Source: Deltaproteobacteria bacterium CG11_big_fil_rev_8_21_14_0_20_47_16
GTDB taxonomy: Bacteria; UBA10199; GCA-002796325; 1-14-0-20-47-16
Direction: 5' to 3'
Assembly (NCBI GenBank): GCA_002796325.1
Contig: PCXA01000013.1
Span: 55,343-119,342 of the forward strand
Length of the DNA: 64,000 nucleotides
Each line of letters opens with the position of its first letter. Position 1 is the first letter of the stretch. The position numbers and the translations under genes are program-made. Positions 17,552-26,845 of the stretch are shown here, piece by piece. Under the pieces are notes generated by a model that searched no databases, had not been told where the DNA came from, and worked only from the letters and a program-made list of their open reading frames with translations.

Positions 17552-18615
17552 AAAATTGACTCACACATTTTGGAAAGCTCTTCATACGAATTGATTTGCA
17601 TCAATTCTTTTTTGCGCACGCGCAACTCTGGAATCCATTGCGCATACCAAGCAAAGTGTTTGCGCATGGCCACGTATTTCAAGTTGGACCGCATCTCCCC
17701 AAACAGGCGCGCATGCTCCAACATGACATCCAAACTTTCGTGGGACTCAACCCAGCGGCGCTCGGGCAACTGACCCTCGACCACTGCGCGACGGATGTCG
17801 TCCTTTTGAGTGAATATCCACGGATTGCCATAAGCCGCGCGACCAATCAGCACACCATCCACACCACTTGCACGAATTTTTTGTGTGGCATCCGCAGCGG
17901 ACTTGACATCACCATTCCCCAAGACAAGTGTCGGCGTTTGGTGAATAATTTCGGCAGCAGCAGCGATCGCGTCCCAGTCTGCTTCGCCTTTGTACATTTG
18001 TTTGAGCGTACGACCATGAATTGAAATCACCACAGGTTCTGTTTCCAGCAAATGCTTCACCCAATCGGTAATGGTATTTTCAGAGTAGCCAATACGGGTT
18101 TTGACAGTGACAGGAATTTGTTTACGCGCGCTTGCACGCGGACGTTCCCTCACCCACTTAATGATATCTTTTGGAATGCCCACGCGTTCAAGTGTGGAGC
18201 CCTCGCTCCAATCTTTGACCGCTTGCTGAGTGGCACGAATAATGGCTTTGGCGCGATCGGGTGTGCGAATCAAACCCGCCCCGCAACCACCATGCACCAC
18301 CGATTTGGCGGGGCAACCCATATTGATATCCACCCCATCAAACCCCAACTCACACACCACATGGGTTACCTTGTAAAACGATTCCGGCTCGGCGCCATAA
18401 ATCTGCGCAACCACGGGCCGCTCAATTTCAGAATACAAAAAATCCGTCATGACCTTAACCGCATTGTGGGTAACGGCTTCCACCGGCACAAATTCCGTGA
18501 ACATGACATCGGGTCGACCATGCTTGGCCGTCACATAGCGAAACGGCGCATCGGTCACCCCATCCATGGGAGATAGGCCTATAATGGGTCGCCGTAGGGT
18601 ATGCCAAAAATTCAT
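17548..18615 (-). CDS. dus: tRNA-dihydrouridine synthase
   Basis: A 355-aa FMN enzyme that reduces specific uridines in tRNA. It has the Dus start (GLSPMDGVTDAPFR), the DINMGCPAKSVVHGGCGAGL active-site loop with the catalytic Cys, TVKTRIGY, and the phosphate-binding GNGDV and GVLIGRAAYGNPWIF motifs. The closest general type is DusB-like, but an insertion at about 150-175 makes the subgroup uncertain. GGAGCG precedes the ATG. Its end overlaps maf. Confidence 0.92.
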   Translation of the reverse strand: MNFWHTLRRPIIGLSPMDGVTDAPFRYVTAKHGRPDVMFTEFVPVEAVTHNAVKVMTDFLYSEIERPVVAQIYGAEPESFYKVTHVVCELGFDGVDINMGCPAKSVVHGGCGAGLIRTPDRAKAIIRATQQAVKDWSEGSTLERVGIPKDIIKWVRERPRASARKQIPVTVKTRIGYSENTITDWVKHLLETEPVVISIHGRTLKQMYKGEADWDAIAAAAEIIHQTPTLVLGNGDVKSAADATQKIRASGVDGVLIGRAAYGNPWIFTQKDDIRRAVVEGQLPERRWVESHESLDVMLEHARLFGEMRSNLKYVAMRKHFAWYAQWIPELRVRKKELMQINSYEELSKMCESIL

Positions 18616-18672
18616 GGCCGCTCCATATCGGAAGAGAGATCGCTCACGCCAGAGAATCCTTGCTAAGGTGAA

Positions 18673-18882
18673 TTATTTTTTCAGATAGTCGTATAGATTT
18701 GCAAGAGGGCCGAATGCAATTCGAGCAGCAAACTGGGCACCGCTTTTTATCTGACTCGAATGATCCTGAATCCAGTGCGCTGCACGCGTAACAGGTCTGG
18801 GCACCAGACACTCTTTTGGAATATCTTTGAGAACCAGAGTTGACATCATGGGATTAGGACAATTTACTCTTTTAGCCGCCAC
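18673..18882 (-). CDS. Small hypothetical protein downstream of the shared alternative-sigma motif
   Basis: I do not recognise this 69-aa protein. Its C-terminal half has a short amphipathic or weakly hydrophobic stretch (GAQFAARIAFGPLANLYDYL). GTG at 18882 is preferred: AGGAGG lies at 18892-18887, only 4 nt upstream, and the putative -10 (18915-18919) would place the transcript start near 18908. An ATG at 18897 is open but would leave almost no leader and no ribosome site. The shared promoter motif is the strongest evidence that it is expressed. Confidence 0.5.
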   Translation of the reverse strand: MAAKRVNCPNPMMSTLVLKDIPKECLVPRPVTRAAHWIQDHSSQIKSGAQFAARIAFGPLANLYDYLKK

Positions 18883-18914
18883 ACAGCCTCCTGTCATAAG
18901 TTACTTAGTATGTG

Positions 18915-18940
18915 TATCGGCCAAGACGACGAAAAGTTGC
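18915..18940 (-). promoter_or_regulatory. Shared promoter motif, copy 1
   Basis: Read on the minus strand: GCAACTTTT (18940-18932), 12 bases, CGATA (18919-18915). It is identical in spacing and core to four other copies in the window and lies upstream of the 69-aa gene. Confidence 0.75.
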
Positions 18941-19057
18941 CCAAGATTTCCAAAAATTCCTCATATTTTTAGCCATTTTATTGATTTTAAACAGAAAAAG
19001 CCCTGCACCTGAGGTGTGGGACACCAATACCCGATAAACACCTACCAAAAAGTAGAG

Positions 19058-19082
19058 TATAATAATCTTGACATCAAAGTCA
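19058..19082 (+). promoter_or_regulatory. Promoter and putative IscR operator of the SUF operon
   Basis: A perfect TATAAT at 19058-19063 could be the -10. Just after it, TGAC (19069-19072) and GTCA (19079-19082), separated by six A/T-rich bases, form a dyad of the kind bound by Rrf2/IscR regulators. Its position over the expected transcript start would allow autorepression by the first gene. No good -35 is visible. Confidence 0.5.
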
Positions 19083-19107
19083 GGTTTACCGATAGGGGGG
19101 CACCATT

Positions 19108-19617
19108 ATGAAAATCACAGCCCTAGAAGAATACGGATTACGCTGCCTGGTGCAGCTGGCCCGCCACCACAGTGAAGACCGCCCTGTCGCGATTAGTGAA
19201 ATCGCCAAGGCCGAAGGTCTCTCAATTCAATATGTCGGCAAAATCATGCACGAACTCCGACGTGCTGGACTCATCAACTCACTGCGCGGCATTCACGGCG
19301 GGTTTGTTTTGGCCAAGGCCCCTCAAGAAATTTCAATTGCTGACATTTTTGAGACCATGGGCGGCGAAACACCCGAACATGTTTGCAGCAAATTTTCAGG
19401 CAACCAAACCCAATGTGTTCACTTGGGCGGATGTAGTATCCGCTCGGTCTGGTCATTTGTGATGGGACAAGTCAGCTCTGTGCTAAAGCGCATTAGTTTG
19501 GCCGACCTCATTGCCAGTGAATCCAGCTGTAGCAGCAAACTCAACGAACAACACACGCAATTCGAAACCAATAAACTGCCGGTCTATCCCGCAGCAACCG
19601 AAGGAGCAGCAAAATGA
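19108..19617 (+). CDS. iscR: Rrf2/IscR-family iron-sulfur-sensing repressor
   Basis: A 169-aa regulator. The winged helix at about 1-75 ([37 protein letters not shown]) is followed by Cys93, Cys103 and Cys109, the likely [2Fe-2S] ligands, with spacings of 9 and 5 residues. A Ser/Cys-rich tail follows. As first gene of the SUF operon it should sense cluster supply and control the genes downstream. The ribosome site is GGGGGG. The stop overlaps the sufC start (ATGA). Confidence 0.9.
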   Translation: MKITALEEYGLRCLVQLARHHSEDRPVAISEIAKAEGLSIQYVGKIMHELRRAGLINSLRGIHGGFVLAKAPQEISIADIFETMGGETPEHVCSKFSGNQTQCVHLGGCSIRSVWSFVMGQVSSVLKRISLADLIASESSCSSKLNEQHTQFETNKLPVYPAATEGAAK

Positions 19618-20387
19618 CACAGCCACTTTTTAAAATCGAAGATCTAAAGGTCTCGATTGAAGGCAAACAAATCCTAGATGGTGTAAACTTGACCATCAAC
19701 GCTGGTGAAATCCACGCCCTCATGGGTCGTAACGGTACCGGTAAATCCACGCTGGCCAACACGTTGATGGGTCACCCCAAATATGAAATCACGGGTGGCA
19801 AAATCTGGTTGGCAGGCCAAGACATCACCGAGCTGGAACCTGAAGAACGCTCCATTGCAGGTCTCTTTTTGGCATTCCAGTATCCGATTGCGATCCCTGG
19901 CGTAAACGTTGTGAACTTCCTGCGCGCTGCCCTTAAGGCCCACCGTGGTGGCGACATGCCGATCAAAGATTTCCGCATCTTGCTCAAAGAACAAATGAAC
20001 CTGCTCAGCATGCAACAGAGCTTTGCAAGCCGCTACGTCAACGACGGTTTCTCTGGCGGTGAAAAGAAGCGTTTAGAAATTTTACAAATGGCAATGCTCA
20101 ATCCAAAGATGGTGCTTTTGGATGAAACCGATTCTGGCTTGGACATTGATGCACTCAAAGTTGTTGCCGAAGGCATCAACCGCACCATGACTAAAGATCG
20201 CGGTGTATTGCTCGTCACTCACTACCAGCGCATTTTGGATTTTGTAAAACCAAACTTTGTACACGTTATGATGAACGGCAAGATCGTCAAATCAGGCGGC
20301 CCAGAGCTGGCATTGGAATTGGAAAAGCAAGGTTACGATTGGTTGGGCAAAGAAACCAAACACGAAAACCAGGCTACCGCCAACTAA
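19614..20387 (+). CDS. sufC: SUF ATPase SufC
   Basis: A 257-aa soluble ABC ATPase that drives the SufBCD scaffold. Walker A is GRNGTGKST (about 38-46), the signature is FSGGEKKR, Walker B is [16 protein letters not shown], and the His switch is VTHYQR. All match SufC, including DETDSGLD in place of the usual DEPT. It overlaps iscR by 4 bp and is 12 bp from sufB. Confidence 0.97.
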   Translation: MTQPLFKIEDLKVSIEGKQILDGVNLTINAGEIHALMGRNGTGKSTLANTLMGHPKYEITGGKIWLAGQDITELEPEERSIAGLFLAFQYPIAIPGVNVVNFLRAALKAHRGGDMPIKDFRILLKEQMNLLSMQQSFASRYVNDGFSGGEKKRLEILQMAMLNPKMVLLDETDSGLDIDALKVVAEGINRTMTKDRGVLLVTHYQRILDFVKPNFVHVMMNGKIVKSGGPELALELEKQGYDWLGKETKHENQATAN

Positions 20388-20399
20388 GGGGATGATGAC

Positions 20400-21827
20400 A
20401 TGTCAGAAGCTATCGATGCAATGAACAATGAAATTGGTGATATTGGAACCGACTACAAATACGGGTTCCATGACAAAGAAGAGTTCGTCTTCAAATCCCA
20501 GCGCGGTCTGTCACGCGAAGTGATCGAAAATTTGTCGCGCATGAAGAAGGAACCCCAGTGGATGCTGGAATTCCGCCTGAAGGCATATGAAATTTACATG
20601 GAAAAACCCATGCCAACGTGGGCGAACACTGAATTGTTAAACGAAATTCAGTTTGACAACATCTATTACTACCTGCGTCCACAAGACTCCGAAAAGAAGA
20701 ACTGGGAAGATGTGCCAGAAGGCATTCGCAAAACCTTTGATCGCCTGGGCATCCCAGAAGCCGAGCGCAAATTTTTGGCCGGTGTGACTGCGCAATATGA
20801 ATCTGAAGTGGTGTATCATTCCATTCGCGAAGACTTGGAAAAATTGGGCGTTAAGTTTTTCTCGATGGATCAAGGCCTGCAGGAATACCCTGAAATTGTG
20901 AAAAAATATTTTGGTACGGTGATTCCACCTAACGATAATAAATTTGCAGCATTAAACTCCGCCGTTTGGAGTGGTGGCAGCTTTGTGTATGTTCCCAAAG
21001 GTGTGCATGTGGCTATTCCCTTGCAGGCTTACTTCCGCATCAACGCCGAAAACATGGGTCAGTTTGAACGTACACTAATCATCGCCGACGAAGGCAGCTC
21101 TGTGCATTATATTGAAGGCTGCACGGCTCCGACATATTCATCGGACTCATTGCACTCCGCAGTTGTGGAGTTGATTGCCCTACCCGGCGCAAAACTGCGC
21201 TACACAACGATTCAAAACTGGTCGAAGAACGTGTTTAACTTGGTCACCAAACGTGCCCAAGCCTATCGCGATGCGACCGTTGAATGGGTCGATGGCAACT
21301 TGGGCTCCAAACTCACCATGAAATACCCCGCCATCTATTTGATGGAACCGGGTGCACACGGTGAAGTTTTGTCGATCGCATTTTCAGGTAAAGACCAGCA
21401 TCAAGATGCGGGTTCTAAAATTATTCACGCCGCACCCAACACCACTTCTGTGATCACATCCAAGTCCATTTCCAAGGACAATGGCCGCACTACGTACCGT
21501 GGCTTGGTCAAGGTGTACCCCAATGCAGAAGGATGTAAATCAAGTGTGAAGTGTGATGCCCTTCTCTTAAATGAAGGATCGCGTTCTGATACCTACCCCA
21601 CCATGGAAATCGACTGCGAAAATGTGCAGATCGGTCACGAAGCAACCGTTTCCAAAGTGGGCGACGAACAATTATTTTATCTGCGCAGCCGTGGACTCAG
21701 CGAAGACGCTGCTGCCATGATGATTGTGAACGGTTTTATTGAACCCTTCACCAAAGAACTGCCACTCGAATACGCAGTGGAATTAAACCGTCTCATTCAA
21801 CTCGAGATGGAAGGATCGGTGGGATAA
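20400..21827 (+). CDS. sufB: Fe-S cluster scaffold protein SufB
   Basis: A 475-aa core protein of the SufBC2D scaffold on which new clusters are built. It has the SufB N-terminal region ([32 protein letters not shown]) and the parallel beta-helix core. It also has [20 protein letters not shown] with the conserved Cys, and the C-terminal [19 protein letters not shown]. Length is typical. sufD starts 1 bp after its stop. Confidence 0.97.
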   Translation: MSEAIDAMNNEIGDIGTDYKYGFHDKEEFVFKSQRGLSREVIENLSRMKKEPQWMLEFRLKAYEIYMEKPMPTWANTELLNEIQFDNIYYYLRPQDSEKKNWEDVPEGIRKTFDRLGIPEAERKFLAGVTAQYESEVVYHSIREDLEKLGVKFFSMDQGLQEYPEIVKKYFGTVIPPNDNKFAALNSAVWSGGSFVYVPKGVHVAIPLQAYFRINAENMGQFERTLIIADEGSSVHYIEGCTAPTYSSDSLHSAVVELIALPGAKLRYTTIQNWSKNVFNLVTKRAQAYRDATVEWVDGNLGSKLTMKYPAIYLMEPGAHGEVLSIAFSGKDQHQDAGSKIIHAAPNTTSVITSKSISKDNGRTTYRGLVKVYPNAEGCKSSVKCDALLLNEGSRSDTYPTMEIDCENVQIGHEATVSKVGDEQLFYLRSRGLSEDAAAMMIVNGFIEPFTKELPLEYAVELNRLIQLEMEGSVG

Positions 21828-21828
21828 C

Positions 21829-23082
21829 ATGACAACGATTGCTGATATTTCTAAAGATAACGTGAGCAAAACTGCTCAAACAGTGGGCGACCCTGCGTGG
21901 CTCAAAGCCAATCGGGATGCCGCTTGGGAGCGCTACAGCGCAACCCCCTACCCCACACGCAAAGAAGAACTGTGGAAGTACACGGACCTTTCCCGCATCA
22001 ATTGGGGTAAATATGCCGTCGGTACCACTGAAAATGTCGTATTGAGCACACTTGAAAAAGACGCTGCCGCACGGGGCGCGATTTTTTGCACACTCGCTGA
22101 TGCACTCAAGAAACATCCGGAACTGGTCCAAAAATATTTGGGTCGCAATACCGATACCGTGAATGGCAAGTATGCATTTGAAAACTTGGCATTCACCGAC
22201 CGTGGGTTCTTTTGTTTTGTGCCCAAGGGTGTCAAAATCACTACGCCATTACACGTTGAAACCCAAAGCACGCAAGATGGCGCCACCCTCTTCCCACGCA
22301 CAATTGTTGTTTTGGAAGAAGGTGCGGAAGCCACTGTGTTTGATCAATTTACATCACCAAACGCCAAAGACGGCGTGATTGGTTACACCAATGCCCGCGT
22401 GGAATTATATGTGGGGCAATCAGCACGCTTGCACTACTTGCAAATGCAAAATTGGCATAACGGTATGCTGCATCTTTTGGAACAGCACGCCGAACTCGAA
22501 CGCGATGCGTATTTGTCTGCCACCACCATTTCATTGGGTGGTCACATCTCCAAATCCACCATTGCCGCCATTTTGAAGGCACCCGGTGCGGTGAGCTACT
22601 TGTTTGGCTTGGGATATGGTAACGACAAGCAACAATTCGATCACCACACCATGCAAACGCATTTGGCCCCAAACACCACCAGTGACTTGTTGTACAAAAT
22701 GGCCATGAACGATCGCGCACGCTCCACGTACACGGGCATCATCACCATGACGCCAGATGCACAAAAGGCAGACGCGTATCAGTCCAATAAGAACTTACTC
22801 TTGTCCAAGACCGCACGCGCCAACACTGTTCCGCAGCTAGAAATTTTAGCGAACGATGTGCGCTGCACACACGGCGCCTCTGTTGGCACTGTCGAAGACG
22901 AGCAACTTTACTATTTGGAAAGCCGTGGCCTTTCGCGTGAAGTAGCCCGCGACATGATTGTGCACGGATTCTTCGAAGATCTCATCGGTAAACTACCTGA
23001 AGAGACACTTAAGAATGCCGTTCGCAAAGCTGTAAATGATAAATTAGGTACGACAATTGAGTTAGAGGATATTGCTCTGTGA
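21829..23082 (+). CDS. sufD: Fe-S cluster assembly protein SufD
   Basis: A 417-aa paralogue of SufB and partner in the SufBC2D complex. The N-terminal WERYSATPYPTRKEELWKYTDL is a SufD feature. The C-terminal half has the shared beta-helix with HQFD-like FDHHTMQTHLAPNTTSDLLYK and the YYLESRGLSREVARDMIVHGFFE end. The downstream Rieske gene overlaps its stop by 4 bp (GTGA). Confidence 0.96.
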   Translation: MTTIADISKDNVSKTAQTVGDPAWLKANRDAAWERYSATPYPTRKEELWKYTDLSRINWGKYAVGTTENVVLSTLEKDAAARGAIFCTLADALKKHPELVQKYLGRNTDTVNGKYAFENLAFTDRGFFCFVPKGVKITTPLHVETQSTQDGATLFPRTIVVLEEGAEATVFDQFTSPNAKDGVIGYTNARVELYVGQSARLHYLQMQNWHNGMLHLLEQHAELERDAYLSATTISLGGHISKSTIAAILKAPGAVSYLFGLGYGNDKQQFDHHTMQTHLAPNTTSDLLYKMAMNDRARSTYTGIITMTPDAQKADAYQSNKNLLLSKTARANTVPQLEILANDVRCTHGASVGTVEDEQLYYLESRGLSREVARDMIVHGFFEDLIGKLPEETLKNAVRKAVNDKLGTTIELEDIAL

Positions 23083-23390
23083 GCAAATGGATGCAAGTGG
23101 CACGGGTGACCGACATTCCCGCCGGGCAAATGCGGCCTTTCACCGTTGATGAAGAGCCTATTGTGGTCTGCAATGTGGATGGTGCATTTTATGCCTTCCA
23201 AGATATGTGCAGTCACCAAGAGTTGCCACTAGATGGCGGTGAATTGTGCGGAAAAGTCATTACTTGTCCGTGGCACGGAGCAAAGTTCGATGTCGAAACA
23301 GGTGCCGCACTTGCAATGCCTGCCGTTGCGCCAATTGTGACGTACCCAGTGAAAGTTGAAGCAGATCAAATTTTTGTGGAGATACCATGA
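23079..23390 (+). CDS. Rieske-type [2Fe-2S] ferredoxin embedded in the SUF operon
   Basis: A 103-aa single-domain Rieske protein with ligands C-S-H (MCSHQELPLDGG) and C-P-W-H (ITCPWHGAKFD). It starts with GTG overlapping sufD and ends overlapping sufS (ATGA). A Rieske ferredoxin in this position occurs in SUF operons of several bacteria and is thought to supply electrons for, or receive clusters from, the assembly machine. The exact role is unproven. Confidence 0.9.
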   Translation: MSKWMQVARVTDIPAGQMRPFTVDEEPIVVCNVDGAFYAFQDMCSHQELPLDGGELCGKVITCPWHGAKFDVETGAALAMPAVAPIVTYPVKVEADQIFVEIP

Positions 23391-24685
23391 GCTTTCTTTT
23401 GCCAACGAATGAAATTCGCAAAGACTTCCCAATCTTGGATACCAAGGTTCACGGAAAGCCACTTGTTTATGTCGACAACGCCGCCACCACACACAAACCA
23501 CAAGTCGTCATTGATTCGCTGGTTAACTATTACCAAACACTCAACTCCAACATTCACCGCGGCATTCATTATTTATCTGAAGCCGCAACGCAAGAATACG
23601 AAGCAGTACGTGAGAAAGTCCGCGCGTTTGTAAACGCCCGCAACACCTGCGAAATTATTTTTACTCGCAACGCGACCGAAGCCATCAACTTGGTTGCACG
23701 CAGCTGGGGTGAAACCAATGTGAAGGCGGGCGATGAAATCGTCCTTTCGCAGTTGGAGCACCACAGCAACCTGATTCCCTGGCAAATGCTGGCTACCAAA
23801 ACAGGTGCAACCCTCAAATTCATTCCAGTTGATAAAGAAGGCCAATTAGATTTGTCTAATTTAGATCAGCTAATCACCAACAAAACCAAAATTGTTGCAT
23901 TCACACTGATGTCCAATGTCTTGGGCACCATGCCACCAGCAGATAAAATTATTAAACGGGCTAAAGCGGTTGGCGCCGTGACACTATGTGATGCATCACA
24001 ATATGCAGCCCACGCTAAGACCGATGTGCAGGCACTGGATTGCGACTTCTTGGTATTCTCAGCCCACAAAATGTGCGGCCCAACAGGCGTTGGCGTTTTG
24101 TACGGGAAAGAGGCGATTCTCAACGCCATGCCCCCCTTCTTGGGTGGCGGTGAAATGATTTCACATGTGGAGTGGGATAAAGCCACGTGGAATGTACTGC
24201 CATCTAAATTTGAAGCCGGCACACCCAACATTGCAGATGTCATCGCATTTGGTCCTGCACTGGATTACTTAAATAAAATTGGTTTGGATAAAATCCATGA
24301 ACACGAAATGACGCTTACCCAACGTCTGTTGGATGGCATGGCAGCGAATCCCAATGTGATCTTGTTCGGCCCCAAAACCACAGAAAACCGCGGTGGCGTG
24401 GTGTCATTTGAGCTCGATCATATTCACCCACATGACATTGGTACCGTACTTGATTTTGAGGGAATTGCAATTCGTGCCGGCCATCATTGTGCACAACCAC
24501 TCATGAGCGTTTTGGGAGTGCCTGCAACAGCGCGTGTAAGTTTCTATTTTTACAACACCCCTGAAGAAGTGGACATGGTGTTACGCGCATTGGAAAAAGC
24601 AAACGCCTATTTTCACCGCCCCGTTAAAACAAATACCCTGCCCCAAACACCCAAGGGACAGGTTCAAGGAGTCGTTACCAAATGA
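23387..24685 (+). CDS. sufS: Cysteine desulfurase SufS
   Basis: A 432-aa PLP enzyme of the group II desulfurases that takes sulfur from cysteine for cluster assembly. The PLP lysine is in FSAHKMCGPTGVG (about residue 226) and the catalytic Cys is in RAGHHCAQPLM (about 367). FTRNATEAINLVA and THKP near the N-terminus fit SufS. It carries about 20 extra residues at the C-terminus compared with the family norm. It overlaps sufU by 4 bp. Confidence 0.96.
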   Translation: MSFLLPTNEIRKDFPILDTKVHGKPLVYVDNAATTHKPQVVIDSLVNYYQTLNSNIHRGIHYLSEAATQEYEAVREKVRAFVNARNTCEIIFTRNATEAINLVARSWGETNVKAGDEIVLSQLEHHSNLIPWQMLATKTGATLKFIPVDKEGQLDLSNLDQLITNKTKIVAFTLMSNVLGTMPPADKIIKRAKAVGAVTLCDASQYAAHAKTDVQALDCDFLVFSAHKMCGPTGVGVLYGKEAILNAMPPFLGGGEMISHVEWDKATWNVLPSKFEAGTPNIADVIAFGPALDYLNKIGLDKIHEHEMTLTQRLLDGMAANPNVILFGPKTTENRGGVVSFELDHIHPHDIGTVLDFEGIAIRAGHHCAQPLMSVLGVPATARVSFYFYNTPEEVDMVLRALEKANAYFHRPVKTNTLPQTPKGQVQGVVTK

Positions 24686-25116
24686 TGGACAATCTCGACA
24701 GTTTGTATCGTGAAGTGATCTTGGATCACTTCCAAAACCCACGTCACCATGGCGCACTCACGGAACCAACAGTTGCAGTGGATGGCAAAAATCCGCTTTG
24801 TGGCGATGAAATCACGCTGCAACTCAGCGTTGAAAATGGCGTCATCAAAGATGTCGCATGGGATGGCAAGGGTTGCGCGATCAGCCAGGCGTCTATTTCG
24901 GTGCTTGCTGAAAATGTCGTGGGCAAAACCATTATAGAAGCCAAAGAAATGATTAACAATGTCAAAGGCGTCATGAACGGCTCGGTAGAAGTAGAAACAC
25001 TCGACATGGGTGATTTAGAAGCATTAGCCGGCGTTCGTCAATTTCCTGTGCGCATTAAGTGTGCGCTCTTGGGCTGGACGACTTTAGAAGAAGCATTTAA
25101 GGAGCTAAATATATGA
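24682..25116 (+). CDS. sufU: SufU-type zinc-dependent sulfurtransferase
   Basis: A 144-aa SufU/IscU-fold protein. Three conserved Cys positions (NPLCGDE, GKGCAISQAS, RIKCALLGW) bind zinc or sulfur, and the 18-20 residue insertion near GKTIIEAKEMINN marks SufU rather than IscU. In SUF systems with SufU it accepts sulfur from SufS. Overlaps both neighbours by 4 bp. Confidence 0.93.
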   Translation: MMDNLDSLYREVILDHFQNPRHHGALTEPTVAVDGKNPLCGDEITLQLSVENGVIKDVAWDGKGCAISQASISVLAENVVGKTIIEAKEMINNVKGVMNGSVEVETLDMGDLEALAGVRQFPVRIKCALLGWTTLEEAFKELNI

Positions 25117-25466
25117 GCGACAATCAAACCGTTCCCACAGTAGAAGCCGGACAAGAACGCCCGCTAACACCTGATATTATTAAAGAGCACCTGTATCCCA
25201 TTCAGGATCCCGAAATTGGTGCAAGCTTGGTAGGCTTAGGACTCATTTATGACATTCGTCTTTTGCCCGAGGGCAAAGTTGAAATTGATATGACATTGAC
25301 TAGCCCCGCCTGCCCATTCGGCCCCGAAATTCGCGCCAATGTGCACACGACTGCAGCCAAAATTCCAGGCGTCAAAGATGTTTATGTGAACTTGATCTTC
25401 AATCCCCCATGGAATCCCAAGGAAATGGCCGATGAAGATACTAGAATGCTATTGGGGATTTTCTAA
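25113..25466 (+). CDS. sufT: MIP18/DUF59-domain protein (SufT-like)
   Basis: A 117-aa protein made of a MIP18 (DUF59) domain, with DPEIGASLVGLGLIYDI, TLTSPACPFGPEI (conserved Cys) and the closing FNPPWNPKEMADEDTRMLLGI. Proteins of this kind help cluster maturation or transfer. It sits inside the SUF operon with ATGA overlap upstream and TAATG overlap downstream. Confidence 0.88.
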   Translation: MSDNQTVPTVEAGQERPLTPDIIKEHLYPIQDPEIGASLVGLGLIYDIRLLPEGKVEIDMTLTSPACPFGPEIRANVHTTAAKIPGVKDVYVNLIFNPPWNPKEMADEDTRMLLGIF

Positions 25467-26557
25467 TGATTACCGAAAACCAGATTCTCGATTCCATGCG
25501 CCACATTATTGACCCTGACTTGGGCCAAGACATCGTCTCGCTGGGGTTTATTAAAAATTTAACCATTGATGGGGGCAAAGTCAGTTTTGCAATTGAACTC
25601 ACCACGCCCGCCTGCCCTGTTAAAGAACAATTCAAACGCGCCGCACACGATGCAGTTTCAAAAGTTCCTGGCATCACCGACATTGAAATTACGATGACCG
25701 CGCAAGTGCGCGCTCAAAGTGCATCAACCAGCACTGGATTAACGGGTAACATCAAGAACGTCATCGCCATTGCCAGCGGCAAAGGCGGCGTCGGCAAATC
25801 CACAGTGGCCGCCAATTTGGCGTGTGCGCTAGCTGAAATGGGCGCTAGCGTCGGTCTTTTGGACGCCGATATTTATGGCCCATCGGTTCCCACACTACTC
25901 GGCATCACAGCACCCAAGCTCACCGTTCGCGAAGACAAAAAAGTGCTGCCGCTCGAAACCTACAACTTAAAAATTATGTCGATGGGATTTTTGTTGGATG
26001 ACAACAGCCCCGTCATTTGGCGCGGCCCCATGGTGCATGGCATCCTTCAACAATTTTTGGGGCAAGTCGTCTGGGGTGATTTGGATTATCTGTTAATCGA
26101 CCTTCCCCCAGGCACCGGTGATGCGCAACTCACGATCACCCAATCTGCCAACTTGTCGGGTGCTGTCATTGTCACCACCCCACAGGCCATGGCCATTGGC
26201 ATTGCCCAAAAGGGCCTTAAGATGTTCGGTCAGGTCAACGTGCCAATCTTGGGCATGGTTGAAAACATGAGTCACTTTTCATGCCCGCATTGCCATGAGC
26301 GCAGCGAAATCTTCCGTCATGGCGGCACCGAGCGCGCCTGCGAGCAATTGAATGTGCCATTCCTGGGCGAAGTCCCCATGGAAGGCGCCATCAGCGTTCA
26401 AGGCGACGAAGGCGTGCCGATTGTGATGTCAGACCCTGGCAGCAAGGCCGCTACCGCTTTCTTCCAGATTGCCGGCAGCATTGCCGCCAAACTCAGCACC
26501 CAGGCGATGCAAAAGCCCCAGACCGCGGCTGAGGGATTATCTTTAGATTGGAAATAA
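25466..26557 (+). CDS. mrp: Mrp/ApbC-type Fe-S carrier P-loop ATPase
   Basis: 363 aa. Residues about 1-85 form a second MIP18 domain (DPDLGQDIVSLGFIKN, TTPACPVKEQ). From about 97 an Mrp/NBP35 ATPase follows, with the deviant Walker A GKGGVGKST, the GLLDADIYGPSVP switch and a C-x2-C motif (FSCPHCHE) that holds a bridging [4Fe-4S] cluster in dimers. It delivers clusters to target enzymes. Position: end of the SUF operon, before DUF971. Confidence 0.94.
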   Translation: MITENQILDSMRHIIDPDLGQDIVSLGFIKNLTIDGGKVSFAIELTTPACPVKEQFKRAAHDAVSKVPGITDIEITMTAQVRAQSASTSTGLTGNIKNVIAIASGKGGVGKSTVAANLACALAEMGASVGLLDADIYGPSVPTLLGITAPKLTVREDKKVLPLETYNLKIMSMGFLLDDNSPVIWRGPMVHGILQQFLGQVVWGDLDYLLIDLPPGTGDAQLTITQSANLSGAVIVTTPQAMAIGIAQKGLKMFGQVNVPILGMVENMSHFSCPHCHERSEIFRHGGTERACEQLNVPFLGEVPMEGAISVQGDEGVPIVMSDPGSKAATAFFQIAGSIAAKLSTQAMQKPQTAAEGLSLDWK

Positions 26558-26562
26558 CATCC

Positions 26563-26844
26563 ATGCAGCCCGTTAAACTCGAACAAAACTCTGCCACCGA
26601 TTTTTCCATTCACTGGGAAGACGGCCACATTAGCAAATACCACAGCGCCGATTTGCGACGCGCCTGTGCGTGTGCGTCGTGTGTCAATGAGTGGACGGGT
26701 GAAAAACAATTGGATGACAAAAAGGTGCCGGAAGACATTCACCCCGTAAACATCCGCCCTGCAGGGAACTATGCCCTCCATATTCAATGGAGCGACGGGC
26801 ATGCCACGGGGTTCTATTCGTTTGAAATGCTACGGAAGTTGTAA
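26563..26844 (+). CDS. DUF971 protein (gamma-butyrobetaine hydroxylase N-terminal-like domain)
   Basis: A 93-aa protein with the DUF971 pattern: the HWEDGH motif, LRRACACASCVNEWTG with three Cys spaced for metal binding, and IQWSDGHATGFYSFEMLRKL. It commonly neighbours mrp, which fits this place at the end of the SUF operon. A role in cluster delivery is inferred. ATG at 26563 is chosen over TTG at 26548. A frameshifted, internally deleted copy lies at 28207-28312. Confidence 0.85.
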   Translation: MQPVKLEQNSATDFSIHWEDGHISKYHSADLRRACACASCVNEWTGEKQLDDKKVPEDIHPVNIRPAGNYALHIQWSDGHATGFYSFEMLRKL

Positions 26845-26845
26845 A

